DNA of 64,000 bases from Macrocystis pyrifera (lineage: Eukaryota; Sar; Phaeophyceae; Laminariales; Laminariaceae). Positions 37,355 through 50,029 of the stretch are shown in pieces (within the stretch, counting starts at the first letter, position 1; every line of letters starts with the position of its first letter). The stretch is from contig JASSKH010000020.1 in the NCBI GenBank assembly GCA_031763025.1, positions 310,001 through 374,000 on the forward strand, given 5' to 3'. Both the position numbers and the translations under genes were made by a program. Under the pieces are notes generated by a model. It worked only from the letters and a program-made list of their open reading frames with translations. It ran no database searches and had not been told where the DNA came from.

Positions 37355-39295
37355 TCAATTTCCGGGTGGTCTGTGTCCGACTATGTCAGTAGGCTCAGCA
37401 CCATCCGGAGCCTTAAACACTTCCGACTTGTCACCATCCCTGGAGGTGCCTTGATGTTCAATTCGGCTGTTGGTGTGGTGTTCAACTAGAATTGAACAGG
37501 GCATCATTGGACAGATACATGTGCCGGGCGGCATCTTGCCAGCCTTTACGATGATGTCTCTCACGCACTACGTTTTTATCACATGCCGTGCGCTAGAGTT
37601 GTTGGTACCACTTGGTACTAGCGAAAGCCGCCACGTTCCAGCTTCAAACGACTTCGCACATGCGTACAAAACGACCTCGAAAACGAAACGCATCTGGGTT
37701 ACGTTTCGTGACCACACGAAAACGATCGTGTTGACCGTCACGGAAAACTATTTATTTCGCCTAAGGAGGCACTTAACGTTTTTCTCTTTCTTTTGGGGGG
37801 GGTAACTTTGACCCACGATCGCACCCAAGCGTCTCCTGGTCCCCGGGCCGGCCGGTGACTCTACTCTCTAGATGTTTATCGGAGCAGAAGAAGCCATCGC
37901 GTTTTAAACTCGCGGCGTTTACAATTTCGGCTGGTTGGTGGATGCCGGCGAGCGACCGTGACTCGGAAAAAGTTCAATACACCAGGGTACGTTTCTCTTG
38001 AGATTTATCTCCCGCAGGTTCCCAACAAAGACCCACACTTCGATTTTGGAGGTGCTGCAGTGGTCACAACTGGTCCATAGTAAGGGTACACAAAATAAAA
38101 ACAAGAAACAACCTTTGACTGAATGTTTGCATTTCACTTGCGGACAGCTATAGCTCCTCACAGGAACTACAGCACGAATCACGAGGTGTTCAGGTGTACT
38201 TGACGTTGGAAGTGGATAGCAAAAGAGCAAAACAAAATGCCTTATTTCATGCAAGGGAGCATAGCGCCATGACTATGTCACTGATGAAGATATTATAGCC
38301 TTTACTCAAATAATTGCATTTCTCCAGGCGGATGGTATACCTCCTTACATGTCCGCGTTGAAGGTGCCGCGGGAGGCAAAGCTACGTTCCCACAATGGGT
38401 GGTACGTTATTGGGCCCAAAGAGGGTGAATAGAGTCCTATAAGATCGAGCTTCTGGTCTATTGCGACAACGTTTTTATACCTACGAAACACGGATCTTGA
38501 CCGTATATCCAGTACTCTCGTTGCAAGTACCACGTGTGGCCGAAACGCCTATTAACAGGTGCCGGTGCTTGACGACGCAATAATGAAGACGCTCGTGTCC
38601 CGTTCAGTACGACAACCACCAAAAATATTCAAGACCGAAATACCTCGAGTATGGCAATGAAAAACATCCCTGCTAAATATATTTCTGTATATCGTCTTGT
38701 ACCAGTGTCTAAACGGATTTCCGTGAAAGTAAATAGTCCCCCTACGGTTTCCAAATAGCACAATACAACGTGTCAGTATTCTTGCCGGGCGTTTCTTGCA
38801 CCATTCTTCTACTGCTTCCATAACATAACAGGTATCGCTGAAGACTCTCTCATGCTGATAGCATCATGTCTATAGGTCTAGCGTAGAGTCATTCGACGTA
38901 TTGGCAGGGAATTGTTCTAAAAAGAAGAATCGGGTCGGCTTTAGTTTGACTGCTTTCAAATGCCTGCGTAACAACGCCTCCGCAAAGATCACGAACAATT
39001 CCCACATCTCACTATCTACAGCTACCACCGCAAAATCAGCTTGACCGATGTGTTGCCCTTGGTGATGCGGTCACGTGGGTATGTTGAGAATTGAGAGTTT
39101 CACTGCTGGTATATACTTTGTGTTTTTGCTCAAAGGTGATTTGTTACTATTTTTCTGTAACCAGCTTAGCGTCACAAAGTCGGTGCCGGTTCTGAATAGG
39201 GAAAGGCCAGTGACGGGGCGGGGCGGACGTCGGACAACGGTTTTAACACGAATACAGACACTTTCTAGGCCAAGTGATGAAAACAAGTCGATTTC
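37355..39295 (-). CDS. Fibronectin-III-like multi-exon gene, 3' part
   Basis: Four minus-strand exons chain in phase: 39162-39295, 38349-38480, 37991-38054 and 37355-37567 (stop TGA). The first carries PPRPVTGLSLF and TDFVTLSW, the start of a fibronectin type III domain (PP.PV..L.......TLSW), and its TG|GTTACA donor splits the Trp codon completed by the next exon. The second runs from CGTAG|G to AT|GTAAGG. The third encodes SKIEVWVFVGNLREI. The last encodes VKAGKMPPGTCICPMM and ends at GHRPPGN. No function can be named; fibronectin-III modules suggest an extracellular or surface protein. An upstream exon is split by a retrotransposon. Confidence 0.55.
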
Positions 39296-39595
39296 CTGCG
39301 GGCGAAATGCAAAAATCTTGTCGAAAAAGAAGGGCCCAGAAAAACAACGTTGCACAAGGAAACTCCAGCCTAAGCTTGAATCCTGTTTTCTATTTCGCGT
39401 TTACGAAGGTATAGGTGTCCTGTGTGTATTGCCATCACACTCCACTGGTGTTGCTACCAACTACACAGTACATCAGTACACCCAAGTTTCGCGTTTATGA
39501 TTTATTCCACATATACTAAGTGTGTACAAAGGGCTCCTTGACAGCCGCCGGTCGCCAGCCTCATGTTCAAACGGTCGCCAGATTGAGTGATGTGG

Positions 39596-40704
39596 TGCAA
39601 TGCTTTAGGGGACCGGTGCACTAGGGGACCGCATCGATCATTTTAGCCTAGATAGCCGATGTACCATGGGGCCGAGTTCATGGCGGTGTGTGCTAAAGGA
39701 CCGGTTTAGTGTGCATCCCGTTCAACGTTTCCGCGTTGAAACATATTTATTCGTCCAGATTGTTCAAGACTTTTCGTCGTGTCGTCGCAGTCGTAGCTCT
39801 GCGCATATTCTTCGTCAAGAGTTCTCTACCTGGGATAATGATACCAACTACGATTTCTAGTTTGAGTCAAACAATGTTTGAGGTTATTATTCCTAAAGTT
39901 TAACACGTGAAGCCTAAGTCATTGTTAAAAACCAGATGACGGCAGACTCCGATTTCATATTCGGTATGAACGGTCGATGCAGGCAAAGTGTCATAAACCG
40001 ACATATTCGTTTGCAGATGAGGACTAGTCTTTTCTTCAAACCCAATCCTTTGACTTATTCCTATTCGTATCGAATCCACTGCGTGTTCGTACCGTTCAAG
40101 TTCGCTTTGTTGTGAGAACGCAGTAATGAATTCATCACTGATGTATCGGTGCAAGCGCAGGCCTTGTTCGGACCGGAGCGATGCAGTCATTTGTTTCACA
40201 ATTACGTTGATATCTCGAACGATTTCGTGCACAGAAAGCTGCCACCAGAAGACTATCCATGGCTTCCAAACCTAATTCCTACCGATCAAACTGCCAACAT
40301 GTATTGTGATCCCCCACCTATCCAGAGCCATCTATCTATTTACACATAAAATTCGATACATCGTCGAAAACACCACGGGTGGGTCAGTTTTGCAAACGTA
40401 TAGGGAAGGGGGTGATCTCGGTCGACTGCGAAACTACGATTGCGACGACACGACGAAAGGTCTCGAATACAACAACCTCGACGAGAAACATCTTTCAACG
40501 TGTAAACGTTGATCGGAATGCACACTAAATCGGTTCCTTGGCACGGCATCGTGGATTCGGTGCCTTGGTACAACCATTATATAGGCAATATGATCGAGGT
40601 CACCTCGTTGTACCGGTCCCGTGAGCAAAAACTTAGTACACCGGTCCCCAACGCACAAAGCCTATGTTCGGTCCGTTAATGCACCGGTCCCCTAATGCAT
40701 TACA
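39596..40704. mobile_element. Foldback (long-TIR) non-autonomous DNA transposon, copy 2
   Basis: The ends are inverted: TGCAATGCTTTAGGGGACC at 39596 and the complement of TGTAATGCATTAGGGGACC at 40704. Internal arms also pair, e.g. TTTCGTCGTGTCGTCGCA (39773-39790) with its complement near 40440-40460, and GTTTAGTGTGCATxCCG with its complement near 40515-40535. The pairing arms together cover several hundred bases. It shares ends with 17119-17781. No transposase is present. It lies upstream of the fibronectin-III-like exon at 39295, probably in an intron. Confidence 0.8.
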
Positions 40705-41352
40705 GTGACGAAGGATGAAGATCAGACGTAATGCTAACAATAGAGAGCACTGTACAAACTGCCCACGCAATAACCAAGTGATGTGTTTTTGTAATGAGAC
40801 TTTTCATGTACAATCTTCGGTCACATGTCCAAATATTTTGATAAAGAATTGCGATCGACGCAAACTCACCTCTTGTACGATGCAAACATCATTGTTGCAG
40901 ATACTTACGCGGTAAACGGCATTTCGCAGTTTAACTGCACCGACTGTCAACCTCATGCCCCTCTTCCCCATCCCTTCTTCTCAAACATGCCAACGATTCA
41001 GTACCCCTCAACAAGCCCGACTTTTCTTTCGTTCAATATGACATGTTATATTTCGTCCATATATATATATATCATACCAGTACATATAACAACATACATA
41101 CAAACAACAGTATACAATTAATCGAAAAATGTGTCATGCATGTTAAATTAAAAAAAAAAACCCTCAAACTATCGTTGCAAGAACATCCACAAACTAACGA
41201 CACCGTCACATGTAATTAAAAGTTCACGACAGGACGTCTGACAGTCGAGGTGCACTTGTTACGTTACGCAAGCGTTGCGGTAATACGTTTTTCCTGTCGC
41301 TGCAACATGCTACGGAAGGTTGTGGTTCGCCACAAAACGTCCCGCAACGTAC

Positions 41353-41443
41353 CCACAAGTGGCCACCTGTGCACCTCTGACCACAGCTGCTTCGATCACG
41401 ACCGATGAAGCAGGCCATCTCTGGTCCCGTGTTTGTATTAGCA
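41353..41443 (-). CDS. Fibronectin-III-like gene: upstream exon, distal half (interrupted)
   Basis: On the minus strand this encodes NTNTGPEMACFIGRDR to GGHLW and ends TGG|GTACGT. Its proximal half is at 54178-54210; removing the retrotransposon and one 4-bp target copy gives a 124-bp exon (1 base + 41 codons) that leaves in phase 0, the phase of the exon at 39295. The exon assignment is inferred from splice sites and frame, not homology. Confidence 0.4.
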
Positions 41444-41447
41444 TCGT

Positions 41448-41901
41448 TGATATGGATCGGGAGCGTATAGGTCATGAGGTCTTGGGTCAGGATGAGGCAA
41501 GCAGCACGGGCATGAGCCTATTCGAGGGATCAGCCGTTGACAGTCCGCTTCAGATACAGGATAGAACAGGATTACAACACATGCCTAAAATATACAAATA
41601 ATAAGACCAACCTCAAGTCTGGCCACGATCCAACCGAGTCGAGACGTGGGCTCGCACGTGTCCCAGAGGGGTATAGCGTGCTTCTGACGCTAGGGAGAAG
41701 GTCTCCCAGGTATGTAGATGGTAAACTGATTGCTTTGAGCCTCCGGTCGAGAGCGATGACCGAGGCAACACGTAGGACCGCCGAAGAGGAGCGAGAAAGA
41801 GAGGCAATCCACAAATGGGGGAGGGGCCGTAAATGACGCGTCCCCTGCTGATACAAAAACGCAAGTCGTCGTAACTCCTGAAACGGTCTAAAACCATAAC
41901 A
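41448..41901 (-). repeat. 3' LTR (454 bp)
   Basis: Identical to 53724-54177. It contains a 99-codon open frame on the plus strand and a 94-codon frame on the minus strand that recur in the other LTR. These are probably incidental. Confidence 0.85.
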
Positions 41902-41909
41902 TCCCCCCT
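41902..41909 (-). other. Polypurine tract
   Basis: On the minus strand AGGGGGGA lies immediately 5' of the LTR start TGTTATGG, the expected place for plus-strand priming. Confidence 0.65.
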
Positions 41910-42839
41910 AGCATAATGCGAATAACTGAGCAATATGCTATAGCAATCTTTGACTATAACCAAGGGTAAGGAACCGCAAGGCTCTATACAAAAATAATGA
42001 TCTCGGGGATAGGCGAAAACAAACAGAAAACGCAGGGGCCATCAGAGGGAAATCCCCGATAAAAACCCTCACCCCCGCCTTTTCACTGCGAGTTTGACTG
42101 CCTGACCAATAATCAATGGTTTATAGTCATCCTACCACACTTCTTCAACAGTGAATAAGCGCAGTACACTAACGCCTAAGCTTAAACCGCCATCTCTGCG
42201 TTCTCTGAACGGGTCAAAAGTCAATACCCATGGGATTTGAGTCCCCCAAATCGGATGAAAACATACGAGGAAGCCGAATCGTCAAAACAAGTTAGCCCAC
42301 TACCCGGCACGGAAGAGCAAACCCCCATACAAAAAAATACCCAACTAATCCACGCCAGACCGACTGGCTGTAACAAGCAGGTACCTCTCAATCTCTCACA
42401 AAAACACGTAGCCTCGAACAACAGAACCACCAGAGATTTTTGCGTCCTCGGCGAACGCTCATTATCGCTGCCGATCTGGAACTGCTCCTCATATCACTTA
42501 ACTACGAAATTGTAACCCCACCATTCACGGAAGAGTACGCCTGTTCCCAACCCAAACACACAAACATTCACGAAGTCACAACGTACATCCAACACCCCAC
42601 AAGTCTATACCTAACAGTTTCACGCCAAAACGACCAGCTGTTGCGGGCAGGACCCCCACCGTTTCATACAAAAACACAAAACAACGAAGGGCAGAAGTCG
42701 AAGATCTTCGCCTCCTCGGCGAACGCACAGTATCGCTTTAGGTCTTCGACCGCTCCGTATAGCGGCTGGTCAACTCCTTCCAATTCTGGTCGTTGGGCAG
42801 TACCTCGTACGATCAAGGCATCGGGGCAAGAAAGCAGCG

Positions 42840-43120
42840 CACGGGCGCAAGCGAGCGATGGACGGACGAGATACCGGAGCGAGGGAACGCAAGGTGCCGG
42901 AGCGAGGGAGCGGCGCAGCGAGCGGCGGACGGGCAAGATTCCGGGGCGAGACAACGCACGGCGTCGAAGTGAGGGAGTGGCGCACGGACAAGACATCGGT
43001 GCAAGGGAGCGGTACACGGGAAAGCGAGGCAATAGCGTACGCCGAGTATAGAGGGAACAACGCGCGGAAAAGCGAGGGAACGGTATACCGGCAAGCGAGA
43101 CAGAAAGGAAACGGCGCATG
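42840..43120. repeat. Degenerate GCGAGGGA-type short tandem repeat
   Basis: Loose repeats of GAGCGAGGGAxCG and GGGCAAG follow one another. All frames on both strands are therefore open for long stretches (up to 203 codons at 42440-43051, plus), which should not be taken as genes. Confidence 0.6.
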
Positions 43121-43880
43121 GGAAGCGAGGAAGCGGTCCACTGCGCTTGACGCTCGATAATCGCTTCCGCTCTTCAACTGCTCCATCTCGCGGCTGGTCA
43201 GCTCCTCCCAGTTCTGGTTGCTGTAGCGTATTCGCCAGTAGCGGTCTCTGCAATCGTACACCTGATTCTGCCGTCTGAGATCGCCATTAAAGTATTTTCA
43301 TAGAGCGACAACTACTGCCTAACGGAAACAGGGGCAAGGCTGACCCAGATGGGTATCGTTCCGGTGCCTTCGCGTGAAGGATATCGGGTTGGTGATATTT
43401 GAGCCACTTGGTTGATCTCGGTGACTTCATGCCGTTGCAGGCTTCCGACGAACGCGTCGCCCTCCCCCCGTCAACGAGAGTGGAAACGAAGAGAAAAGAC
43501 GCGAACGGGAGAAACAAAGAGAACTGGAGAACCTGAGAGTCAGGTCCAGGCAACTGGCGAGCCTAACAGTCAGGTCCAGGCTATAACACACATGTCAGGG
43601 CAATAGTTTCCTTGATGCGTCCTTCACACGCCAAAAAATGAACAGAAAAGAACGTAGTGATAAGGAACTAAAATAACCACGATGGACACGCACGCACAGC
43701 GCACACGGGACGGCATCAAACTGCGGGACACATGCGACGGAGTGCGGGTGTCAGTAAAGGTCACAGTCAGTGCGAGCGGACGCACGGGCAAGCGGGTTCG
43801 CAAGAAACAAATACACAAGCAAAACAAACGACCAAACAAACAATAAAAGCGAATAGAACAAACAAGAACAAACAGAGGAG

Positions 43881-44202
43881 CAAAGAAACAAACGGACGAA
43901 CGACATAAAATTGAACGACAAACAAGTAAAAGCCCCGTGGCTAAGGCACAGACCTAGAGGGGCCTGGTTGCCGTCTCCCTTCAGCATGGGAGGCAGCAAC
44001 AACGGTCCCAATAGGCGCAGACCCCAACCACTCTGGACATCCAAAGAAACAAACGGACGAACGACACAAAACTAAACGACAAACAGGTAAAAGCCCCGTG
44101 GCTAAGGCACAGACCTAGAGGGGCCTGGTTGCCGTCTCCCTTCAGCATGGGAGGCAGCAACAACGGTCCCAATAGGCGCAGACCCCAACCACTCTGGACA
44201 TC
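43881..44202. repeat. 161-bp tandem duplication
   Basis: Bases 43881-44041 and 44042-44202 are near-identical, each starting CAAAGAAACAAACGGACG. The unit contains the phrase AAGGCACAGACC that also recurs in 51.7-52.3 kb. Confidence 0.85.
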
Positions 44203-44816
44203 CACTCTCTATCCGAGGAATGGACAAATAGTCAAACAGACACACAAACGAAAAAAAAAACAAACACAGAGCATAAAACAAGAGATGACGCGTTCGCAGC
44301 GACGCAGAGTCACGCGTCGCGCCATCGACGAGTGGCGTACGGCGACAGCAGCGGAGATGAAGACAGGCATGGCAAGCGAATGTCAAGATAAGACAAAGAA
44401 CGCGAACAGTGGAACACGGGAACGTCGGCAAATTAACAGCTGGTAAGCACATTAATATACGCGGTAATACGAGAGTGCTCATCTTTAGCTGCCCGCACAG
44501 CATGCTGGAAGCGGCGGGGTACATTAGCCGAACGTTTCAGTATTCCAGAGACCTTGTTGCTATCTCTCTGCCTAATGGAGACAGCAACAACGGTCCTCCC
44601 AAGCTGAGACAAACCATACAATATGCGTGCACCCACAAGATGAATCAGGAAAATTATTAATGCATGCGGCCGCCACTCCCGCTCGCCCGTCATTGCAGAA
44701 ACATGTTGCGATGACGGAACATAAAAACGATGAAAATGTCAGTACCGATGAAAGCGGGCAAAATAGTGCAACCAGCAGCAGAGCCGCATAACGAGATAAG
44801 CGCGAATATCAGCACC

Positions 44817-45000
44817 TTTGCACTTTGCTTTCGAAGTTGTATTATATTAATGCGCAACCCCCCGCCCGGAAAGGGGGGTTGGAGAAGGGGTGACCCCCCC
44901 GGGGCTGCCCCAACGGCAACCCCGCGCTAACATCCGTATACTCGAGTCAACTCCCAACCCAACTGGCGACACAGAACTCTCGACGCCAGCCTCCAACCCA
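44817..45000. repeat. Duplicated block Z, copy 1
   Basis: The block starts TTTGCACTTTGCTTTCGAAG and ends CTCGACGCCAGCCTCCA. The second copy is at about 45711-45887. It contains a strong GC hairpin (CCCCCCGCCCGG against GGGGGG). A 60-bp part (CCAACCCAACTGGCGACACA...) is itself repeated at once, ending about 45030. Confidence 0.8.
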
Positions 45001-45504
45001 ACTGGCGACACAGAACTCTCGACGCCAGCCTACCAAGCCGCTATCAGAAAAGCCGTTTCTGACAAATAACTCGAGAAACCATACCAAGTACAAGATAACC
45101 TCACACATGAGAAAATCGACACGCACTTGTACCAGGCATACACAAATAACACAAGTACATTTAAACTCACGATGCACTTCAATGTTAATATACGGATAAC
45201 CCCCTTCTCCGATACTTTCAGATTGCGCGCAAAATCCGAGCCGATGCAACACCACGTCAACGCCACGTTTACTTTTATCAACTATAATAGTATGATATAA
45301 AGAAACCCCACTTGCATCGAACAATCCCAAACGCCAAAGAACGCGGCTAGCCCACGCCGCCACTCGCGCAATCTACGACACCCGGTCGCACCATCAGCGA
45401 AATTACCGGGTACGTATAACATACAGCAACAAACGCAAACGTTACTGCGACTATTGAACTCCCCCCCACTGACTCCCTCAAAAGCACGGGCGGGTGGGTG
45501 GGAA

Positions 45505-45710
45505 CTCAAACTAGTCTCACACCTTGGACCTGTAGCTCTGCCTCCGCATCACTGCGCTGATACGTGTAGGTTGCGGCTACGTACCAGACAAGGTGTGTTT
45601 ACCAAGGGCTACGATTCATGCTACCATGAATCACCGCAGTCATCTGATTGGCTTGAACTTCTTACGTACGTACAAAACTCACATTCTCTCATTCTTCCGA
45701 GAATGTTCTG
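45505..45710. repeat. Duplicated block X, copy 1
   Basis: About 205 bp from ACTCAAACTAGTCTCACACC to GAGAATGTTCTGC, repeated at 51233-51438 with one base difference in a T run. Confidence 0.85.
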
Positions 45711-45887
45711 CTTTGCACTTTGCTTTCGAAGTTGTATTATATTAATGCGCAACCCCCCGCCCGGAAAGGGGGGTTGGAGAAGGGGTGACCCCCCGGGGCT
45801 GCCCCAACGGCAACCCCGCGCTAACATCCGTATACTCGAGTCAACTCCCAACCCAACTGGCGACACAGAACTCTCGACGCCAGCCTC
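45711..45887. repeat. Duplicated block Z, copy 2
   Basis: Near-identical to 44817-45000. Here it is joined directly to block X (45505-45710), whereas in copy 1 it follows a CCAGCAGCAGAG segment. Confidence 0.8.
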
Positions 45888-46849
45888 CATCACACATGGG
45901 AGTTGACCCTATTTACTGATGTATTCTTACGACCCCTTCCCCGTCCCGCTTGCAATCTCGTAGGGAACGCATGTGATAACACACTTCACCATTATTTACT
46001 TCTGCCTATTCACCCCTAAGAATGAATTAACTCGCCCCCATTCAGTGCCCTGGCCCGGCTGGATCCCACCGCTCATCCCTTCGTGGGCCATAACGTCCGC
46101 TACCCAACTGGCATCCTTTCCGTGACTGCGAACATACGCCTTGTACGCATCGGACGCCCATCGGCCCTCACGCTGCAACACCTTAGGTGGATCAACCCGC
46201 TCCCGCCCAGGTCCGGCGGGATCCCATTGTCACGACCCTCCTAGGCCACTCCGTTTGCTATCCAGATGGCGTCCCGCCCCGTGGCGAAACACGTCCATCA
46301 ACCGCCGGGCTGCAACCCCTCTGGTACCGCTCCCCCTTTCGACGATTTCGTTGCGCCTCCAATCCTCGGGAGTGCCGAGCGTACTCGTGCGCACACTCCC
46401 GCCAACGCAACCACTCGTCGCTAGGTTATCGGCCGATGAAGCGGAGTCCGCATAGAGCATCCGCCGCTGCAGACGCAGCACGTAACGAGGGGTCCGGCGA
46501 GGAAAAACAAAGGTAGTAACAAGACATACACGCGAACGTGCGAAGGTGCGCAACGAACCCACACCCGAACACACGTAGAAACTGCCCCTTTCCCAAGCGG
46601 GTCACCTTTCAACTCACGAAACCACACCTCAACGCGGGCTGCACTGCGCTGCAAGTTGAACGGTTTCGCGCTTGAGGTCAACATCAGTCCGTCGCACACA
46701 GACGGTATAAAAACCGCCCAACTCGCAGAACACAAGGGGAAAAAGTAACCAGGTGGAAAAAAAAAAAAAAACCACCTGGGAAAAAAAATTGCCCAAGAAT
46801 GCTCGCGGATCAGGACAGAAAATCACTGACTGACTGAAAAAACACACCT

Positions 46850-49690
46850 TCCCCGCCCATGGACGGGTGCCGCGCACACGCACTGCAACAGCACACAAAC
46901 CAACGTGTGGCCCATACTTCCCCACATGAACGATACACGAAATAAGGGCGACGAAGTCAACAAGTTGCGACACTTGCTTCGCTGAAGCAGATGCACACAC
47001 TGCAACAGGACACTGCCTCCCCCTGTGGACGGGTGTTAAGCACACGAAGAAACACCAAGATGCGACACATGCTTCGCTGAAGCAGACGCGCACACTACAA
47101 CAGCACACCGTCCCACCTTCTAGGCGGCTGTTACGCATAAGAAGAAACAGGTACCCATGAAATCCGCGGCGGCGGAGATACGCGGTGTACCCATGGACAC
47201 CACGAAACGCGTTGCGAAGAATCCCCCCAGGCGACCGGCACACGGACATGCGCGAGGAAGCCGACTAGTTGCGACGCCTGCGCGGCGCTGAACCAGATGC
47301 ACACACTGCACACACTGCAACGGCACACAGTCCAACGTGTATCACATGCTTCCCCGGACGAACGGCAAACAAAACATGCACGAGGAAGCCGACGAAGTGC
47401 GGCATCTGCAAATATCTGACATGCAGCGCTGAAGCACACCCACACACTGCAACAACACCCGGTCCAACCTGTGGCAAACGCTTCCGCGAATGAACGCCAC
47501 ATGAAACACGGACGAGGGCGCCAACAAACGCGACGCCTGCATCGCTGAAGCAGGCGCACACGCTGCGACAGCACACCGTCCCCCCTGTGGACGGGTGGTA
47601 CGCAGACGAAGAAACGAGAACCGACGCAATTCGCTTTGGCGGCGATACGCGGTGTGCCCGCGGAGGTCACCAAACATATCGAAAAACAAAACCTTCCCCC
47701 GGATGAACAGCTAACGAAACATGCACGAGGAAGCCGACGAGTCGCGACACCTGTAGCGCTGGAGCAGATGCTCATTCTGCAAAAGCACACAGTCCAACTT
47801 GTGCCACATACTTCTCCGGATGAACGGCACGCGAAACATGGACGGGGGAGCCAAAGAGTTGCGACGCCTGCTTCGCTGAAACAGACGTACGCACTACCAT
47901 AGCCCACGGTCCAACTTGTGGCACACGCTCCCCCGGATGAACGACAAACGCACACGAAACATGGACGCGTAGCGCAGGAGCAGACGCACATGCTGCATCA
48001 GCACACTGTCCAACTTGTGACACATGCTTCCACGGATGAACGGCACACGAAGCACGGACGGGGAGTCAAAGAGTGACACCTGCTTCGCTGAAACAGACGT
48101 ACGCACTGCAACAGCACACGGTCCAACTTGTGGCACACGCTCTCCCGGATTCCCGGATGAACCGCGCACGAAACACAGACGGGGAGCCAAAGAGTGACAC
48201 CTGCTTCGCTGAAACAGACGTACGCACTGCAATAGCACACGGTCCAACTTGTGGCACACGCTCCCCCGGATAAACGGCACACGAAACACGGACGGGGAGC
48301 CAAAGAGTGACACCTGCTTCGCTGAAACAGACGTACCCACTGCAATAGCACACGGTCCAACTTGCGGCACACGCCTCCCCGAATGAACGGCACACGAAGC
48401 ACGGACGGGAGCCAAAGAGTGACACCTGCTTCGCTGAAACAGACGTACGCACTGCAATAGCACACGGTCCTACTTGTGGCACACGCTCCCCCGGATTCCC
48501 GGATGAACGGCACACGAAACACGGACGGGGAGCCAAAGAGTGACACCTGCTTCGCTGAAACAGACGTACGCACTGCAATAGCACACGGTCCAACTTGTGG
48601 CACGCGCTTCCCCGGATAAACGGCACACGAAACACGGACGGGGAGCCAAAGAGTGACACCTGCTTCGCTGAAACAGACGTACGCACTGCAATAGCACACG
48701 GTCTAACTTGCGGCACACGCCGCCCCGAATGAACGGCACACGAAACACGGACGGGGAGCCAAAGAGTGACACCTGCTTCGCTGAAACAGACGTACGCACT
48801 GCAATAGCACACGGTCCACCTTGTGGCACACGCTTCCCCGGATTCCCGGATGAACAGCACACGAAACACGGACGGGGTGCCAAAGAGTGACACCTGCTTC
48901 GCTGAAACAGACGTACGCACTGCAATAGCACACGGTCCACCTTGTGGCGCACGCCTCCCCGGATGAACGGCACACGAAACGGACGGGGAGCCAAAGAGTG
49001 ACACCTGCTTCGCTGAAACAGACGTACGCACTGCGATAGCACACGGTCCAACTTGTGGCGCACGCTTCCCCGGATGAACGGCACACGAAATACGGACGGG
49101 GAGCCAAAGAGTGACACCTGCTTCGCTGAAACAGACGTACGCACTGCAATAGCACACGGTCCAACCTGTGGCACACGCTTCCCCGGATTCCCGGATGAAC
49201 GGCACACGAAACACGGACGGGGAGCCAAAGAGTGACACCTGCTTCGCTGAAACAGACGTACGCACTGCAATAGCACACGGTCCAACCTGTGGCACACGCT
49301 TCCCCGGATTCCCGGATGAACGGCACACGAAACACGGACGGGGAGCTAAAGAGTGACACCTGCTTCGCTGAAACAGACGTACTCACTGCAATAGCACACG
49401 GTCCAACTTGTGGCACACGCTTCCCCGGATGAACGACAAACGCACACGAAACATGGGCGCGTAGCGCTGACGCTAATGCACATGCTGCATCATCACACTG
49501 TCCAACTTGTGACACATGCTTCCCCAGATGAACGGCACACGAAACATGGACGGGGAGCGAAAGAGTGACACCTGCTTCGCTGAAACAGACGTACGCACTG
49601 CAATAGCAACACGAAACATGGACAAGGAAATAAATTTTGATACGACACCTGCTTCGCTGAAGCAGGCGCACACACTGCGACAGCACACCG
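46850..49690. repeat. 113/121-bp minisatellite array
   Basis: The unit contains GAGTGACACCTGCTTCGCTG, then GTACGCACTGCAATAGCACA and CCCGGATGAACGGCACACGA. Unit starts at 48071, 48192, 48305, 48417, 48538, 48651, 48764, 48885, 48996, 49109, 49230 and 49351 give spacings of 121, 113, 112, 121, 113, 113, 121, 111, 113, 121, 121. The 121-bp form carries an extra 8 bp (TTCCCGGA). Units from 46850 to about 48000 are clearly more diverged. All three minus frames are open across the core (up to 420 codons), but since neither unit length is a multiple of three, this is a composition effect rather than a conserved protein. Confidence 0.93.
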
Positions 49691-49830
49691 TGAGTTCGAC
49701 TGATTAAATATATTGAAATACGTCAGCTGTGAGTTCGACTGATTAAATAGTTGATACTCAACTTTGTATTGAAATACGTCAGCTGTGAGTTCGACTGATT
49801 AAATAGTTGATACTCAACTTTGCAAGCTGC
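49690..49830. repeat. Short tandem repeat next to the minisatellite
   Basis: GTGAGTTCGACTGATTAAAT appears three times (about 49690, 49730 and 49784) with AGTTGATACTCAACTTTG and GAAATACGTCAGCT between. It is AT-rich, in contrast to the array it abuts. Confidence 0.8.
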
Positions 49831-50029
49831 GTAATACGTCTCGTCTATATTCCATTTTAAACCGAATTTTACGAGTATTGTGATAAATCGAGCGCGCATA
49901 TTCTATATGTGATTCCTTGTCAAAGATATAGGCCAGCGGCTCCCCTGGATGCTGCCCGGGTCAACAGGACAATTTTAACAAAAAATAAAATAACACAACC
50001 GATTTCGGGTCGTTCCGCGGGTAAGTCAT

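Noticed and set aside
41320-41601. Plus-strand reading of the exon split by the retroelement
   Set aside because: A plus frame across the empty site is also open and ends at a GTAAGA-like site, but the minus frame has a better acceptor and donor, fits the phase of the neighbouring minus exon and looks more protein-like.
42440-43051. 203-codon plus ORF
   Set aside because: It lies in degenerate GCGAGGGA-type repeats where several frames on both strands are open. It has no motif and sits inside the retroelement, opposite to its orientation.
48066-49328. 420-codon minus ORF as a repeat protein gene
   Set aside because: All three minus frames are open in this minisatellite and unit lengths of 113 and 121 do not preserve frame, so selection for a protein is not evident.
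46850-49690. CRISPR array
   Set aside because: Repeats are contiguous 113/121-bp units without unique spacers, in an intron-bearing eukaryotic context.
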